A stretch of 32,074 nt of DNA from positions 1-32,074 of the forward strand of contig JAFYWD010000068.1 of assembly GCA_017558205.1 (NCBI GenBank), in the 5' to 3' direction. The stretch is from Lachnospiraceae bacterium. GTDB lineage: Bacteria > Bacillota > Clostridia > Lachnospirales > Lachnospiraceae. Position 1 is the stretch's first letter; each line of letters starts with the position of its first letter. The notes under the pieces were generated by a model. The model saw only the letters and a program-made list of their open reading frames with translations, was not told where the DNA came from and ran no database searches. A program made the position numbers and the translations under genes. This document shows, one piece after another, positions 6,189-16,849 of the stretch.

Positions 6189-7196
6189 ATGGTCAAAGTA
6201 GCAGTAGATGCCATGGGCGGAGATCATGCTCCCGGGGCAATTGTAGAAGGAGCCGTAGCAGCTGTAAAGGAAAGTGAAGCTGTAAAGGTTTTTTTAGTAG
6301 GAAAAGAGGAAGAAATTAAAAAGGAATTAGCCGGCTATTCCTATGACAGTGAACGGGTAGAGATTGTTCCTGCTACTGAGATAATTGAGATGGCTGAGCC
6401 ACCGGTTATGGCAATTCGTAAGAAGAAAGATTCTTCCATCGTAAAAGCTCTGCAGCTTGTTAAGGAGGAAAAGTGTGATGCTTTTGTTTCTGCAGGCAGC
6501 TCCGGAGCAGTGCTTGTGGGAGGTCAGTTAGTTATTGGAAGGATTAAAGGAGTTGAGCGTCCACCGCTGGCACCCTTAATACCCACAGAAAAGGGAGTTT
6601 CTTTATTAATTGACTGTGGTGCCAATGTAGATGCCAGAGCGTCTCATTTAGTTCAGTTTGCTAAAATGGGTTCCGTTTATATGGAAAGCATTATGGGAAT
6701 TGAAAATCCAAAGGTAGCCATTGTTAATATAGGAGCAGAAGAGGAGAAGGGAAATGCTTTAGTTAAAGAAACCTTTCCTCTTTTGAAAAATACTCCCGAA
6801 ATTAACTTTATCGGAAGCATAGAAGCCAGAGACATTCCCAAGGGGTTAGCAGATGTCATAGTATGTGAAGCCTTTGTAGGAAATGTGATTCTGAAATTAT
6901 ATGAAGGAGTAGGTGCTACTTTAATCAGTACTGTTAAGAGAGGAATGTTAACCTCCTTTAGGAGTAAACTGGGTGCCCTGCTGGTAAAGCCGGCATTAAA
7001 AAAATGCTTAAAGTCCTTTGATTTAGAAGAGTACGGAGGTGCACCTTTGCTGGGCTTGAAAGGTCTGGTGGTAAAGACTCACGGAAGCTCCAAGGCTTCT
7101 GAAATCAAAAATACTATTTTACAGTGTCAGACTTTTAAAGAACAAAATATCAATGAAAAAATAAAAAATATTATTGCAAAAACTGAAGAAGAATAA
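6189..7196 (+). CDS. plsX: phosphate acyltransferase PlsX
   Basis: PlsX makes acyl-phosphate from acyl-ACP, the first committed step of phospholipid synthesis in most Gram-positive bacteria. It is a peripheral membrane enzyme. The 335-residue length is normal. Family marks are the N-terminal [23 protein letters not shown] at about residue 100, [21 protein letters not shown], and the C-terminal [11 protein letters not shown]. The ATG at 6189 follows AAAGAGGG. acpP starts 31 bases downstream, so donor carrier protein and enzyme are co-transcribed, as in other Firmicutes. It has its own promoter at 6126-6154. Confidence 0.97.
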   Translation: MVKVAVDAMGGDHAPGAIVEGAVAAVKESEAVKVFLVGKEEEIKKELAGYSYDSERVEIVPATEIIEMAEPPVMAIRKKKDSSIVKALQLVKEEKCDAFVSAGSSGAVLVGGQLVIGRIKGVERPPLAPLIPTEKGVSLLIDCGANVDARASHLVQFAKMGSVYMESIMGIENPKVAIVNIGAEEEKGNALVKETFPLLKNTPEINFIGSIEARDIPKGLADVIVCEAFVGNVILKLYEGVGATLISTVKRGMLTSFRSKLGALLVKPALKKCLKSFDLEEYGGAPLLGLKGLVVKTHGSSKASEIKNTILQCQTFKEQNINEKIKNIIAKTEEE

Positions 7197-7227
7197 TTGC
7201 AATAAAATAAGAAAGGAACGAATAATC

Positions 7228-7458
7228 ATGGAATTTGAAAAATTAAAAAAAGTAATTGCGGAAGTATTAAGTGTGGATCCTGATGAAATCACTATGGAAA
7301 CAACCTTTGCAGATGATTTGGGAGCAGATTCTTTAGATGTTTTTCAGATTATTATGGGGCTGGAAGAAGAATTTGATATTGAAATTGCGCCGGAAAAAGC
7401 GGAAAACATTACTACTGTAGAGGAAGCTGTAGAATTGATTAAAGCTGCAATTAATTAA
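7228..7458 (+). CDS. acpP: acyl carrier protein
   Basis: This 76-residue acidic protein has the phosphopantetheine attachment motif GADSLD, with the modified serine at residue 35. It carries growing acyl chains in fatty-acid synthesis and supplies acyl groups to PlsX. I start at ATG 7228 (GAAAGGA at 7211-7217). A longer reading frame from 7174 would overlap plsX and adds an 18-residue basic extension that does not belong to the family. It is followed by a strong terminator, which separates it from rnc. Confidence 0.97.
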   Translation: MEFEKLKKVIAEVLSVDPDEITMETTFADDLGADSLDVFQIIMGLEEEFDIEIAPEKAENITTVEEAVELIKAAIN

Positions 7459-7510
7459 TACAGGCAATAATAAGCTTCCAAAACGTGGAGCAGAATGATT
7501 GATAAAACTT

Positions 7511-7532
7511 AAAAGCCCTTTTAGGGCTTTTT
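7511..7532 (+). terminator. rho-independent terminator after acpP
   Basis: AAAAGCCCT (7511-7519) pairs with AGGGCTTTT (7523-7531) around a TTT loop, and the stem runs into a T tract. It ends the plsX-acpP transcript 52 bases after the acpP stop. I see no clear promoter between it and rnc, so some readthrough may feed rnc-smc-ftsY. Confidence 0.85.
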
Positions 7533-7578
7533 CGAATTTCATAAGATGATATTTTTATAAGAGTGAATAGGAAGAAAA

Positions 7579-8283
7579 ATGGCAACAGGTAATTATTTGG
7601 AGAATTTAGAAACAACCATAGGATACAGTTTTAAGGATAAGCTTCTGTTGAAACAGGCTCTTACCCACAGCTCCTATGCAAACGAACAGAAAATAAGAAA
7701 GAATAAGGACTATGAAAGGTTGGAGTTCCTTGGAGATGCAGTGTTGGAACTGGTTACAAGCGAATTCCTTTTTCATGAGAATTCGCAGATGCCTGAAGGA
7801 AAACTCACAAAAATGAGGTCTTCTCTTGTTTGTGAGCCTTCTTTGGCTGCCTGTGCCAAAGTAATTGGGCTTGGTGATTTTCTTTTTTTAGGGAAGGGAG
7901 AAGAGGCCACAGGAGGAAGATTCAGAGAGTCTATTATTTCTGATGTTATGGAAGCCCTGATTGGAGCATTATATCTTGATGGTGGTATTTTAACCGCAAA
8001 GGAATTTATATATTCCTTTGTATTAAAGGATTATCAAAACAGAATCTTATTTTATGACAGTAAAACAGTACTTCAGGAAATGATACAAACAAAGCCTAAC
8101 CAAAATCTGGTGTATGATCTTTTGGAAGAAAAGGGACCGGATCACGATAAGGAGTTTGTGGTACAAGCCCTACTCAATGGGAATAAAATTGGTTATGGAG
8201 TAGGTAAAACAAAGAAAGCTGCAGAACAACAGGCTGCTTATGAAGCCATTCTTTTTATAAAAAAGAAGGAAGAATTTCAATAG
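7579..8283 (+). CDS. rnc: ribonuclease III
   Basis: RNase III cleaves double-stranded RNA, matures rRNA precursors and processes mRNAs and antisense duplexes. The 234 residues hold the endonuclease domain (about 6-150) with the signature ERLEFLGDAVLEL at 46-58, metal-binding Glu49 and Asp53, and the second acidic pair Asp122/Glu125 in SDVMEALIGALYLDG. A double-stranded RNA-binding domain ending in KAAEQQAAYEAI follows from about 155. The start ATG 7579 has AGGAAG five bases before it. smc begins 16 bases after its stop, so rnc-smc-ftsY are one transcription unit, the standard Firmicute arrangement. Confidence 0.97.
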   Translation: MATGNYLENLETTIGYSFKDKLLLKQALTHSSYANEQKIRKNKDYERLEFLGDAVLELVTSEFLFHENSQMPEGKLTKMRSSLVCEPSLAACAKVIGLGDFLFLGKGEEATGGRFRESIISDVMEALIGALYLDGGILTAKEFIYSFVLKDYQNRILFYDSKTVLQEMIQTKPNQNLVYDLLEEKGPDHDKEFVVQALLNGNKIGYGVGKTKKAAEQQAAYEAILFIKKKEEFQ

Positions 8284-8299
8284 GAACGGATAAGATAAC

Positions 8300-11200
8300 A
8301 TGTATTTAAAAAGTATAGAAGTTCAGGGCTTTAAGTCCTTTGCAAACAAAATTCATTTTCAATTCCATAATGGTATTACAGGAATAGTAGGACCAAATGG
8401 CAGCGGAAAGAGCAATGTTGCTGATGCGGTACGCTGGGTACTTGGTGAGCAGCGTATTAAACAGCTTCGTGGAGCTTCCATGCAGGATGTAATCTTTTCC
8501 GGTACGGAGACAAGAAAACCTCTCAGTTATGCTTATGTAGCCATTACCCTGGATAACAGTGATCATCAGCTGGCTATAGATTACGATGAAGTAACTGTAG
8601 CCAGAAGATTATATCGCTCAGGAGAAAGTGAATATTTGATTAACGGAGCTGCCTGTCGATTGAAGGATGTCAATGAATTATTTTATGATACCGGTATTGG
8701 AAAAGAAGGATATTCTATTATCGGGCAGGGACAGATTGACAAAATTTTAAGCGGAAAGCCGGAAGAAAAAAGAGAACTTTTCGATGAAGCGGCAGGAATC
8801 GTAAAGTTCAAACGAAGAAAAGCTTCTGCACAAAAAAAGTTAGAAGAAGAAAAACAAAATCTTATACGTGTAAAAGATATCTTATCTGAACTGGAAAAAC
8901 AAATAGGACCCTTGGAGAAGCAATCACAAAAGGCAAGGATTTATTTAAAAAAGAAGGAAGAGCTAAAAAACCTTGATGTAAATCTTTTTTTAGTTGAAAA
9001 TGAAAAGCTGAGAGAACAGCTGGAAAAGGTAGAAGATCATTTAGAAATTGCTTCCCGAAATTTTGAAGAGTCCCAAAAAGAATTTGAACAAATCAAAGAA
9101 GAATATAACCTTGTACAGGATCAAATAGAAAATATAGAACAGTCTTTGGATGAAATCAGAACCTCTTTAACAGACACCAGTGTATTACGTGGAAAATTAG
9201 AGGGAGAAATTAAGGTTCTGGAGGAACAGATTAATTCTGCTAAAAGTAATGAAGAGCACTTGAATAATCGTCGAAAAACAGTAATTGAAATAAAAGCAGA
9301 GCGGGAACAGGAAAAAAGCAGATTTTTAGAAGGTAAGGAGAAAATTGATAAAGAGGCCGGAGAGATTCTGATTTTAAAGGAAGAAGCGGCTTCCATGCTG
9401 GCACGGTTGCAGCAAAAAATTGAGTCTATTAATAATGAAATTGAAGTTGGTAAGAATACTATTATTAATGCCTTAAATGAAAGAGCATCCATTAAGGCTA
9501 AGGCGGGCCGGCTGGATACTATGCTGGAGCAGGCTAATATCAGAAAGGCTGAGCTCACTTCAAAAATCTTTACTGTAAAATCCCAGGAGCAAAAACAGGA
9601 AGAAGTCATCCGAAATCTGGAACAGGAGTTTGAAAATATAAACCTCCGTATCGGAGAGTTAAATGATGCCCAGAGTAAGAAGGAAGAGGAGCTGGAGGAG
9701 GTTAAGGAAGCATTAACCGTCCTGGATCAAAAATTGAGGGATACCCAGGTACTCTACCATAAAGAAAAATCACAGCTGGAGGCTCTTTCCAACTTAACGG
9801 AAAGATATGAAGGTTATGGCGGCTCTGTAAAAAGAGTCATGGAGCAAAAGGACAGAGAAAAAGGAATCATTGGTGTAGTTGCCGATATTATTAAGGTTGA
9901 TAAAAAATATGAAACTGCCATTGAGACAGCGTTAGGTGGAAATATTCAGAATATTGTAACTGAGGATGAAGAAACAGCCAAAAAGATGATCCAATTCCTT
10001 AAGAAGCAAAAGGGAGGAAGAGCTACCTTTTTACCACTAACCAGTATTAAAAACCCTCAGGAATTTAAAACACCGGAGGTTTTGAAGGAAAAGGGTGTCA
10101 TTGGTATGGCGGATGGCCTTGTAAATATAGCATCAGAATACAGGGATGTAGCTAAAGCTATGCTGGGAAGAATTGTGGTAGTTGATCACATAGATCATGC
10201 GGTGAAAATTGCCAGAAAATATGATTATGGTGTTCGTATGGTTACCATAGAAGGTGAACTGTTGGTACCTGGAGGAGCCATTAGTGGTGGTGCTTTTAAA
10301 AATAACAGCAATCTTTTGGGAAGAAGAAGAGAAATGGAGGAGCTGAATCAAAAGGTTACCTCTTATCTGAAGGAAATAGATCAGCTGTTAAATTCTATTG
10401 AAGAAGCAAAAGAAGAAAGAGGGAAAAAGAGAATTCAGCTGGAGGAAATTAAATCTTCCCTACAGGACGCCTTTATTTCACAAAACACGGCAAGATTAAA
10501 TGTAATTGCGGCAAGGAAAAAGCAGGAAGAGAATTTATCGGATTCCAATAGTGTGCAGAAGGAAGCCGGTGAAATTGAAGAACAAATAAAAGTAATTATT
10601 TTGGAAAAGGAAGAAATTTCCAAAGAATTAGAAGCCTCTCAATTATTAGAGAGCAATGTAGAAACCGGTATTTTAAGTTTTCAGTCAGAGCTTGAGGAAT
10701 TAAGAAAGAACGAAAGTCGTCAAATGGGAGCTCTTTCTGAAAAGGAAGTGGAGCTGGAAAAAATTCTGCAACGGGGAGAATTTGAGCAAACAAATTTGAA
10801 CAGAGTAGATCAGGAGCTGACAAGAATAAATGAGGAGCTTGCTGAAATTGAAGAAGGATTAACCTACAGTATCGGAGAAAAAATAAAGAAGGAAGAGAAT
10901 ATTGTAGAAATCAGAAAAACCATAGAAGCCTCTCACAGCTGTCAGTCGGAAAATGAAATTCGTTTAAAAAATATGACGGTACAAAGAGAAGAGCTGGTTA
11001 GTAAACAAAAAAGCTTCTTCCAAAGAAGAGAGGAAATGTCGTCTAAGATTACGGCCTTAGATAAAGAGGTATATCGTTTAACCACTCAAAAGGAGAGATA
11101 TACAGAAGCGCTTCAAACACAAATCAACTATATGTGGGATGAATATGAAATTACACTTCATGATGCAACTGCGGTAAGGGATCCTGAACTGACAGATATT

Positions 11201-11860
11201 ACAGTTATGAAAAGAGATATCGGAGCATTAAAGGATGAAATTCGTCGTTTGGGAGATGTAAACGTAAATGCCATTGAAGATTATAAGAATGTCATGGAAC
11301 GATTTACCTTTTTGAAGAGCCAGCATGATGATTTGGTGGAAGCAGAAATTACACTTCAGGGAATTATTCAGGAACTGGATCAGGCCATGAAGAAACAGTT
11401 TAAAGAAAAATTTGCCCAGATATCCCATGAATTTGATAAAGTGTTCAAGGAGCTTTTTGGTGGAGGTAAGGGAACCCTGGAATTAATGGAGGATGAGGAT
11501 ATTTTGGAGGCCGGTATTAGAATTATTGCCCAGCCACCGGGAAAAAAACTACAGAATATGATGCAGCTTTCCGGTGGTGAAAAAGCATTAACCGCCATTG
11601 CCTTATTATTTGCCATCCAAAATCTTAAACCATCGCCTTTTTGTTTGCTGGATGAAATTGAGGCGGCACTGGATGAAAATAATGTGGCTCGTTATGCCAA
11701 ATATCTCCATAAATTAACAAAGCATACACAATTTATTGTAATTACCCATCGTAGAGGAACCATGGAAAGAGCAGACAGACTTTATGGTATTACCATGCAG
11801 GAAAAGGGAGTATCTACCTTGGTAAGTGTTAATCTGATTCAGGGAGAATTAGAAGAATAA
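8300..11860 (+). CDS. smc: chromosome partition protein SMC
   Basis: SMC is the ATPase of the bacterial condensin, acting with ScpA and ScpB to compact and segregate chromosomes. At 1186 residues it is full length. It has a Walker A at 31-38 (GPNGSGKS), a long coiled coil (about 170-500), a globular hinge around 515-670 containing [12 protein letters not shown] and [11 protein letters not shown], a second coiled coil (about 680-1020), the ABC signature LSGGEKAL at 1090-1097, and a Walker [13 protein letters not shown] with Asp1118/Glu1119. The ribosome site is weak (AGGAA about 13 bases upstream), so it may depend on coupling with rnc. ftsY follows after 12 bases. Confidence 0.98.
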   Translation: MYLKSIEVQGFKSFANKIHFQFHNGITGIVGPNGSGKSNVADAVRWVLGEQRIKQLRGASMQDVIFSGTETRKPLSYAYVAITLDNSDHQLAIDYDEVTVARRLYRSGESEYLINGAACRLKDVNELFYDTGIGKEGYSIIGQGQIDKILSGKPEEKRELFDEAAGIVKFKRRKASAQKKLEEEKQNLIRVKDILSELEKQIGPLEKQSQKARIYLKKKEELKNLDVNLFLVENEKLREQLEKVEDHLEIASRNFEESQKEFEQIKEEYNLVQDQIENIEQSLDEIRTSLTDTSVLRGKLEGEIKVLEEQINSAKSNEEHLNNRRKTVIEIKAEREQEKSRFLEGKEKIDKEAGEILILKEEAASMLARLQQKIESINNEIEVGKNTIINALNERASIKAKAGRLDTMLEQANIRKAELTSKIFTVKSQEQKQEEVIRNLEQEFENINLRIGELNDAQSKKEEELEEVKEALTVLDQKLRDTQVLYHKEKSQLEALSNLTERYEGYGGSVKRVMEQKDREKGIIGVVADIIKVDKKYETAIETALGGNIQNIVTEDEETAKKMIQFLKKQKGGRATFLPLTSIKNPQEFKTPEVLKEKGVIGMADGLVNIASEYRDVAKAMLGRIVVVDHIDHAVKIARKYDYGVRMVTIEGELLVPGGAISGGAFKNNSNLLGRRREMEELNQKVTSYLKEIDQLLNSIEEAKEERGKKRIQLEEIKSSLQDAFISQNTARLNVIAARKKQEENLSDSNSVQKEAGEIEEQIKVIILEKEEISKELEASQLLESNVETGILSFQSELEELRKNESRQMGALSEKEVELEKILQRGEFEQTNLNRVDQELTRINEELAEIEEGLTYSIGEKIKKEENIVEIRKTIEASHSCQSENEIRLKNMTVQREELVSKQKSFFQRREEMSSKITALDKEVYRLTTQKERYTEALQTQINYMWDEYEITLHDATAVRDPELTDITVMKRDIGALKDEIRRLGDVNVNAIEDYKNVMERFTFLKSQHDDLVEAEITLQGIIQELDQAMKKQFKEKFAQISHEFDKVFKELFGGGKGTLELMEDEDILEAGIRIIAQPPGKKLQNMMQLSGGEKALTAIALLFAIQNLKPSPFCLLDEIEAALDENNVARYAKYLHKLTKHTQFIVITHRRGTMERADRLYGITMQEKGVSTLVSVNLIQGELEE

Positions 11861-11872
11861 AAGGAGTGGAAA

Positions 11873-12805
11873 ATGGAAAAAGAAAGCTTTTTTAGCCGAT
11901 TGAAAAAAGGGCTGACAAAAACAAGAGATAATATTGTAAGAAGCATTGATACCATATTTTATGATTCTTCCTGCATTGATGAGGAATTTTTTGAAGAGCT
12001 GGAAGAAATCCTGGTTATGGGAGATATTGGAATAAATGCAACGGAGAAAATTATCAGTAAGCTTCGAGAGGAGATTAAAGCCAATCTCCTGACAAAGCCT
12101 GCAGATTGTAAGGAGCTTCTCATCAAAACCATGAAGGAACAGATGAAGGTGGAAGAAACTGCCTATGAGTTTGAAGAAAAACAGTCAGTACTGATGATGA
12201 TTGGTGTTAATGGTGTTGGAAAGACTACTACAGTAGGTAAAATTGCGGGGAAAATGAAGCAGCAGGGTAAAAGAGTTCTGATTGCAGCTGCTGATACCTT
12301 TAGAGCGGCAGCCGGAGAACAGCTGGAAGAATGGGCTCACCGTGCAGGAGTAGATATGATTGGAGGAAAAGAGGGGGGAGATCCGGCCAGTGTTATTTAC
12401 GATGCTGTAAATGCTGCCAAGGCACGAAAGATAGATTTACTTTTGTGTGATACAGCAGGAAGACTGCATAATAAGAAAAATCTGATGGAAGAGCTGAAGA
12501 AGATTAACCGTATCATAGATCGTGAATTTCCGGAGGTACATAGAGAAAATCTTGTAGTACTGGATGCTACTACCGGGCAGAATGCCTTAAATCAGGCCAA
12601 GGAATTTGCTCAGGTGACTGATTTAACCGGAATAGTTTTAACAAAAATGGACGGAACTGCCAAGGGAGGAATAGCAATCGCCATCCAGTCAGAACTGGGA
12701 GTTCCGGTAAAATATATAGGTGTAGGTGAAAGTATCGATGATTTACAAAAGTTTAATGCAGATCAGTTTATAGATGCTTTATTCGATGTAAAGCAGGAGG
12801 GATAA
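11873..12805 (+). CDS. ftsY: signal recognition particle receptor FtsY
   Basis: FtsY is the membrane-associated GTPase that receives SRP-ribosome complexes and passes them to the translocon. The 310 residues comprise the helical N domain (about 1-100) and the G domain: P-loop GVNGVGKTT at 111-119, the ADTFRAAAGEQL motif, DTAGRL (G3) and TKMDGTAKGG (G4/G5). The acidic A domain of the enterobacterial protein is absent, as usual in Firmicutes. AAAGGAG just upstream supports ATG 11873. It follows smc by 12 bases. The ilvA ribosome site lies inside its last codons, so translation of the two is probably coupled. Confidence 0.97.
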   Translation: MEKESFFSRLKKGLTKTRDNIVRSIDTIFYDSSCIDEEFFEELEEILVMGDIGINATEKIISKLREEIKANLLTKPADCKELLIKTMKEQMKVEETAYEFEEKQSVLMMIGVNGVGKTTTVGKIAGKMKQQGKRVLIAAADTFRAAAGEQLEEWAHRAGVDMIGGKEGGDPASVIYDAVNAAKARKIDLLLCDTAGRLHNKKNLMEELKKINRIIDREFPEVHRENLVVLDATTGQNALNQAKEFAQVTDLTGIVLTKMDGTAKGGIAIAIQSELGVPVKYIGVGESIDDLQKFNADQFIDALFDVKQEG

Positions 12806-12808
12806 AAT

Positions 12809-14032
12809 ATGAGTCAGCAAATGTTAACCTTAGAAAAATTTGAAGAGGCTGCTGAAGTAGTAAAGAAGGTTACTTCAGAGACAAAACTAATTTACAGTGA
12901 TTATTTTAGTCTGATTACCGGAAATAAGGTATATTTAAAACCGGAAAATATGCAGTTTACAGGAGCATACAAGGTAAGAGGAGCGTACTATAAAATGAGT
13001 ACGTTATCTGAGGAAGAAAGGGAAAGGGGAATTATTACTGCTTCAGCAGGAAACCATGCCCAGGGAGTAGCCTATGCTGCAAAATGCTATGGTGTTAAGG
13101 CCACAATTGTTATGCCGACTACTACACCGTTGATTAAGGTGAACAGAACAAAAAGCTACGGTGCCGAGGTGGTATTAAAAGGTGACGTTTATGATGAAGC
13201 CTGTAATCATGCTTATGAATTGGCGAATGAAAAGGGGTATACCTTTATCCATCCCTTTGATGATGAAGCGGTAGCAACCGGTCAGGGTACAATTGCTATG
13301 GAAATTTTCAAGGAACTGCCTTTGGTAGATTATATTCTTTGTCCCATAGGGGGTGGTGGTTTAGCCACAGGCGTATCCACCCTGGCAAAATTGTTAAATC
13401 CCAAAATTAAGGTGATTGGAGTAGAACCTGCAGGAGCGAACTGTCTTCAGGTTTCCTTGGAGAAGGGACAGGTTACGACTTTATCTACAGTAAATACCAT
13501 AGCAGACGGTACTGCGGTAAAAACACCGGGGAGTGTAATCTTTCCTTATCTGGAGAAGAATCTGGATGACATTATTACAGTAGAAGATAGTGAGCTGGTA
13601 GTAGCTTTTCTGGATATGGTAGAAAATCATAAGATGGTAGTAGAAAATTCCGGTCTTTTAACTGTGGCGGCTTTAAAGAAGCTTTCAATTTCAGGAAAGA
13701 AGGTTGTTTCTATTTTGAGTGGTGGAAATATGGATGTTATTACCATGTCTTCCGTAGTTCAGCAGGGTCTGATTTTAAGAGACAGAATATTTACTGTTTC
13801 CGTGCTTTTACCTGACAAGCCGGGAGAATTAAACCGTATTTCAGGAATTGTAGCCCGTGAAAATGGTAATGTTATTAAACTGGAGCATAACCAGTTTGTT
13901 TCTATTAACAGAAATGCGGCGGTAGAATTAAGGATTACCTTAGAGGCCTTTGGAACAGAACATAAAAATCAAATTATTGAAGCTCTAAGTAAAGAGGATT
14001 ATAAACCGAAGTTGGTAAGAACTAATATTTAG
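12809..14032 (+). CDS. ilvA: threonine ammonia-lyase (dehydratase) with ACT domain
   Basis: This PLP enzyme deaminates threonine to 2-oxobutyrate. The 407 residues show the fold-type II catalytic core: the PLP lysine at about residue 55 in FTGAYKVRGAYY, SAGNHAQGVA, and the glycine loop GGGGL at 181-185. One C-terminal ACT domain follows (about 325-405, TVSVLLPDKPGELNRI). One ACT domain and this length fit the short TdcB/IlvA class seen in Clostridia rather than the 510-residue E. coli IlvA. Biosynthetic and catabolic roles cannot be separated from sequence. It starts 3 bases after ftsY, with AGGAGG inside ftsY, so the two are translationally coupled, an odd functional pairing. Confidence 0.93.
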   Translation: MSQQMLTLEKFEEAAEVVKKVTSETKLIYSDYFSLITGNKVYLKPENMQFTGAYKVRGAYYKMSTLSEEERERGIITASAGNHAQGVAYAAKCYGVKATIVMPTTTPLIKVNRTKSYGAEVVLKGDVYDEACNHAYELANEKGYTFIHPFDDEAVATGQGTIAMEIFKELPLVDYILCPIGGGGLATGVSTLAKLLNPKIKVIGVEPAGANCLQVSLEKGQVTTLSTVNTIADGTAVKTPGSVIFPYLEKNLDDIITVEDSELVVAFLDMVENHKMVVENSGLLTVAALKKLSISGKKVVSILSGGNMDVITMSSVVQQGLILRDRIFTVSVLLPDKPGELNRISGIVARENGNVIKLEHNQFVSINRNAAVELRITLEAFGTEHKNQIIEALSKEDYKPKLVRTNI

Positions 14033-14049
14033 GAATGGGAGAAGATTAA

Positions 14050-15786
14050 ATGGGGGAACTTCACACATTTTTTAAATTAGCGGAGCTTATTTTCTCGAAT
14101 CCGGCGGTATTGTTTTTCATTGTTTTTTTGGCAAGCGAATGGTGCTTTGGTTATTTACAGCCATTGCTGCTTAAAAGCAATGGTATAAAGATCAAACGAA
14201 GGATGCCGGTTTCAGCTATGAACGGAATTGTTTTTCTGCTTACGTCCATTCATTTAGCAGATATTTCACCAGTAATTTTACTAACAGGAACACCTATGCT
14301 TATTGTAGGTGAATTAATGCTTATGACAGAGGACAAGCCTTTTACTTATTTGTATATTTTAGTAAAACTATGGGTAAACTTTATCTGTGTTTACTGGATG
14401 ATAGCGTCCTTAATTGGTATTATTTCTGCTGATTATGTATCCGGCAAGCTGGTTTTTTCCTTAACATTGTTTGCCTGCGGAATCTTAAGCCTGGTTATGA
14501 GTAAGCACCCTAAATATCCGATAAAAGAGTTGAAGATTATTATTCATCGAAGGAGTATAGGCTTTCTTCATTTTGTTTTTCTTTTATCCTGTTCGATTTC
14601 ACTCTTTTTTTCCACTATAGTGTTAAGACCTATTATGGTGGAAGACATTATGCAGATGGGAAGCGTAAGAGGAATCCAGCAAATGTTTTTTATTGAGATG
14701 TTTTTAAAAACATCTCTTGTGTTCAGCTCGGTATATCTTTTATTGTTTATGCAGGCAAGGGAACTGAGGCAAAAAGAAAATGTGAAGCTGATAAGTATGG
14801 AATTGGAGAAGGAAGAGGATTACAGAAGAAGTACACAGCAGGATTCCTTTTTGTCCTTCTATGTAAATGCAACGGCTGATCAGATCCAGGAAGGAAGAGA
14901 TTTATTTACTCCTTTTATGTGGCATGATATAAATAATTATGCTGAAATGCTTCAGAAAATGGCTTTCTTATGTATATATCCGGATCATTTAATGGAATTT
15001 GTTTCCTTGAACAGTTTATTTGTTATTGAAGAAAAAATGGAGCAGGGTATCAATACAGGGAAACAAAAGGTTAAGGTACATCCCAAGGAGATGATTTCGC
15101 TTTTTAATCTTCCCCAGGATATTAAGGAAAAGTATCAGAGTACGGATGAGGAATGGGTATGGATCAGAATAAGATATGTTTATATTAAAGATTCTGAAAC
15201 TGAGGATATTCATATTCATGTAAGTATCAGTGATATTCATGATAAAATGAAGAAATCCGAGCAACTGGTATTTAATGCAACCATGGATAAACTGACAGGG
15301 ATATATAATAGAGCTACTTTGCAAAGCATGATAGAGGAGAGAATTAAGCTGGCAAAACGTGAAGGCAGAAATGCTGGCACTATGATTTTACTGGATGTAG
15401 ACAGCTTTAAAAGCGTTAATGATACTTTGGGACATCCTACCGGAGATTTAGCATTACAGACAGTAGCAGATAATTTGAAAACTATTTTTAGAAGTAATGA
15501 TATTGTAGGACGTTTGGGGGGAGACGAATTCTGCGTATTTATGCAGGGAACTATCGATGAAACAATAGTACGAAAACGTCTGGAGCAGATAAATATCTTA
15601 TGCCGTAAGGACTATCCTGTACCAAATGAAGAGGCAATTCATGTTTCTGTCAGTATTGGGGCTGTAATTTGCCATGCAGTAAAGGGTGGTTATGAGGAAA
15701 TATACAGTATGGCTGATGAGGCCTTATATTATACAAAGGAACATGGTAAAAATTCCTATACCATATATAACGAATTGAAAAAATAA
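14050..15786 (+). CDS. membrane-bound diguanylate cyclase (GGDEF domain)
   Basis: The N-terminal ~235 residues hold about seven hydrophobic segments (roughly 18-38, 55-72, 75-92, 100-125, 130-150, 170-190, 212-233). A ~160-residue cytoplasmic region follows that looks PAS-like. A complete GGDEF domain spans about 415-575, with the intact catalytic motif GGDEF at 490-494 and an inhibitory RxxD site (RSND, 481-484) exactly five residues before it. It should make cyclic di-GMP from GTP with product inhibition. The signal sensed by the membrane part is unknown. It begins 17 bases after ilvA, so it ends the rnc-smc-ftsY-ilvA run, closed by a strong terminator. No EAL domain is present. Confidence 0.92.
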   Translation: MGELHTFFKLAELIFSNPAVLFFIVFLASEWCFGYLQPLLLKSNGIKIKRRMPVSAMNGIVFLLTSIHLADISPVILLTGTPMLIVGELMLMTEDKPFTYLYILVKLWVNFICVYWMIASLIGIISADYVSGKLVFSLTLFACGILSLVMSKHPKYPIKELKIIIHRRSIGFLHFVFLLSCSISLFFSTIVLRPIMVEDIMQMGSVRGIQQMFFIEMFLKTSLVFSSVYLLLFMQARELRQKENVKLISMELEKEEDYRRSTQQDSFLSFYVNATADQIQEGRDLFTPFMWHDINNYAEMLQKMAFLCIYPDHLMEFVSLNSLFVIEEKMEQGINTGKQKVKVHPKEMISLFNLPQDIKEKYQSTDEEWVWIRIRYVYIKDSETEDIHIHVSISDIHDKMKKSEQLVFNATMDKLTGIYNRATLQSMIEERIKLAKREGRNAGTMILLDVDSFKSVNDTLGHPTGDLALQTVADNLKTIFRSNDIVGRLGGDEFCVFMQGTIDETIVRKRLEQINILCRKDYPVPNEEAIHVSVSIGAVICHAVKGGYEEIYSMADEALYYTKEHGKNSYTIYNELKK

Positions 15787-15809
15787 AAAAGGTCCTGAGG
15801 ACCTTTTTT
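15785..15809 (+). terminator. rho-independent terminator after the GGDEF gene
   Basis: AAAAAAGGTCC (15785-15795), loop TGA, GGACCTTTTTT (15799-15809): an 11-bp stem running into Ts and overlapping the stop codon of the cyclase gene. The A and T runs make it work in both directions. Confidence 0.9.
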
Positions 15810-15875
15810 ATTATTTTTAATAGAAAACAGTTATTTTGTTTAAAACTATAATTATAAAACTTAAAGGAGTATTTG

Positions 15876-16748
15876 ATGATTTATGAAAAGAAGAAGCTGA
15901 AAACCCACATAAAGGATTACCTGGTAATTACCATAGCGTGTTTTTTTTACGCAGTAGCTATCAGTCTGTTTTTAGATCCCAATGATATAGCACCGGGGGG
16001 AGTTTCCGGGTTATCTATGATTGTTAATCGTCTGACAAAGATAGAGACCGGTACACTGATTATGATGATTAATATCCCGGTTTTATTACTGGGCCTCTGG
16101 AAATTTGGTATTAGATTTCTGGTTTCTACCATATATGCAACTGTTGTAAGTTCTGTTATGACTAATTATCTGGCAGCGTATCCGCCCATAACAGAGGATC
16201 CTTTATTGGCCGCAACTATTGGACCTGCTCTGGTTTCCATGGCTTTGGGCTTCATTTTTAAGTGTGGAGCCACAACAGGAGGAACAGATATTATAGTTAA
16301 GGTTCTTCGCTTAAGCTTTCCCCATTTGAAAACAGGTCGATTATTTATGATATCAGATATGGCAGTAGTCATTCTTTCTGCTTTTGTTTTTGAAAATACA
16401 GATTCAGCATTATATGCTGCCTTAGGTGTAGTGGTAATGGGAATAGTGTTTGATATCGTTTTGTACGGAGCTGATGGTGCAAAGCTGATTTATATTATCA
16501 GTGAAAACTGGAAGGCTGTTTCCACCAGAATTTTAGTGGAGCTGGATGTGGGTATCACTTATCTAGAGGGAGAAGGAGCTTACAGTAATGAGAAAAAAAG
16601 AGTTATTATGTGTGTTGTGAGAAAACAGATTTCTCCCCGGATTGAAGAAATTGTGAAGGAAGAGGATCCGGCAGCTTTTATGATTATTTCCAGTGCGGCA
16701 GAAATATACGGAGAAGGTTATAAAAATATTTTTAGTGAAAAAATATAA
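15876..16748 (+). CDS. YitT-family membrane protein (DUF161/DUF2179)
   Basis: This 290-residue integral membrane protein belongs to the YitT family. It has about five to six hydrophobic helices up to residue ~205, the conserved LDPNDIAPGGVSGLSMI loop near 33-50, and KCGATTGGTDIIVK near 130. A soluble C-terminal DUF2179 domain (about 210-285, VGITYLEGEGAYS) follows. Its biochemical function is unknown and I propose none. I start at ATG 15876, six bases after AAAGGAG (15863-15869). A TTG one codon earlier is also in frame. It is monocistronic between a terminator and the leuS promoter. Confidence 0.9.
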   Translation: MIYEKKKLKTHIKDYLVITIACFFYAVAISLFLDPNDIAPGGVSGLSMIVNRLTKIETGTLIMMINIPVLLLGLWKFGIRFLVSTIYATVVSSVMTNYLAAYPPITEDPLLAATIGPALVSMALGFIFKCGATTGGTDIIVKVLRLSFPHLKTGRLFMISDMAVVILSAFVFENTDSALYAALGVVVMGIVFDIVLYGADGAKLIYIISENWKAVSTRILVELDVGITYLEGEGAYSNEKKRVIMCVVRKQISPRIEEIVKEEDPAAFMIISSAAEIYGEGYKNIFSEKI

Positions 16749-16820
16749 ACAGGATATTTGAAAAGCTGTAACAGGAAGCCGAAGTAACAGTTAGGCGAAG
16801 GCTGAACTACTACGAAAATC

Positions 16821-16849
16821 TTGACAGATAATAGGGGAAAGTATAAAAT
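16821..16849 (+). promoter_or_regulatory. promoter of leuS
   Basis: TTGACA (16821-16826), 17 bases, TAAAAT (16844-16849): 11 of 12 consensus positions. The leader to the leuS start is only about 50 bases, too short for a T-box, so leuS is not under the usual uncharged-tRNA control here. Confidence 0.7.

Noticed and set aside
9121-9609. 162-codon minus-strand open frame inside smc
   Set aside because: Ser/Phe/Leu-rich antisense of coiled-coil Glu/Lys codons; a shadow of smc.
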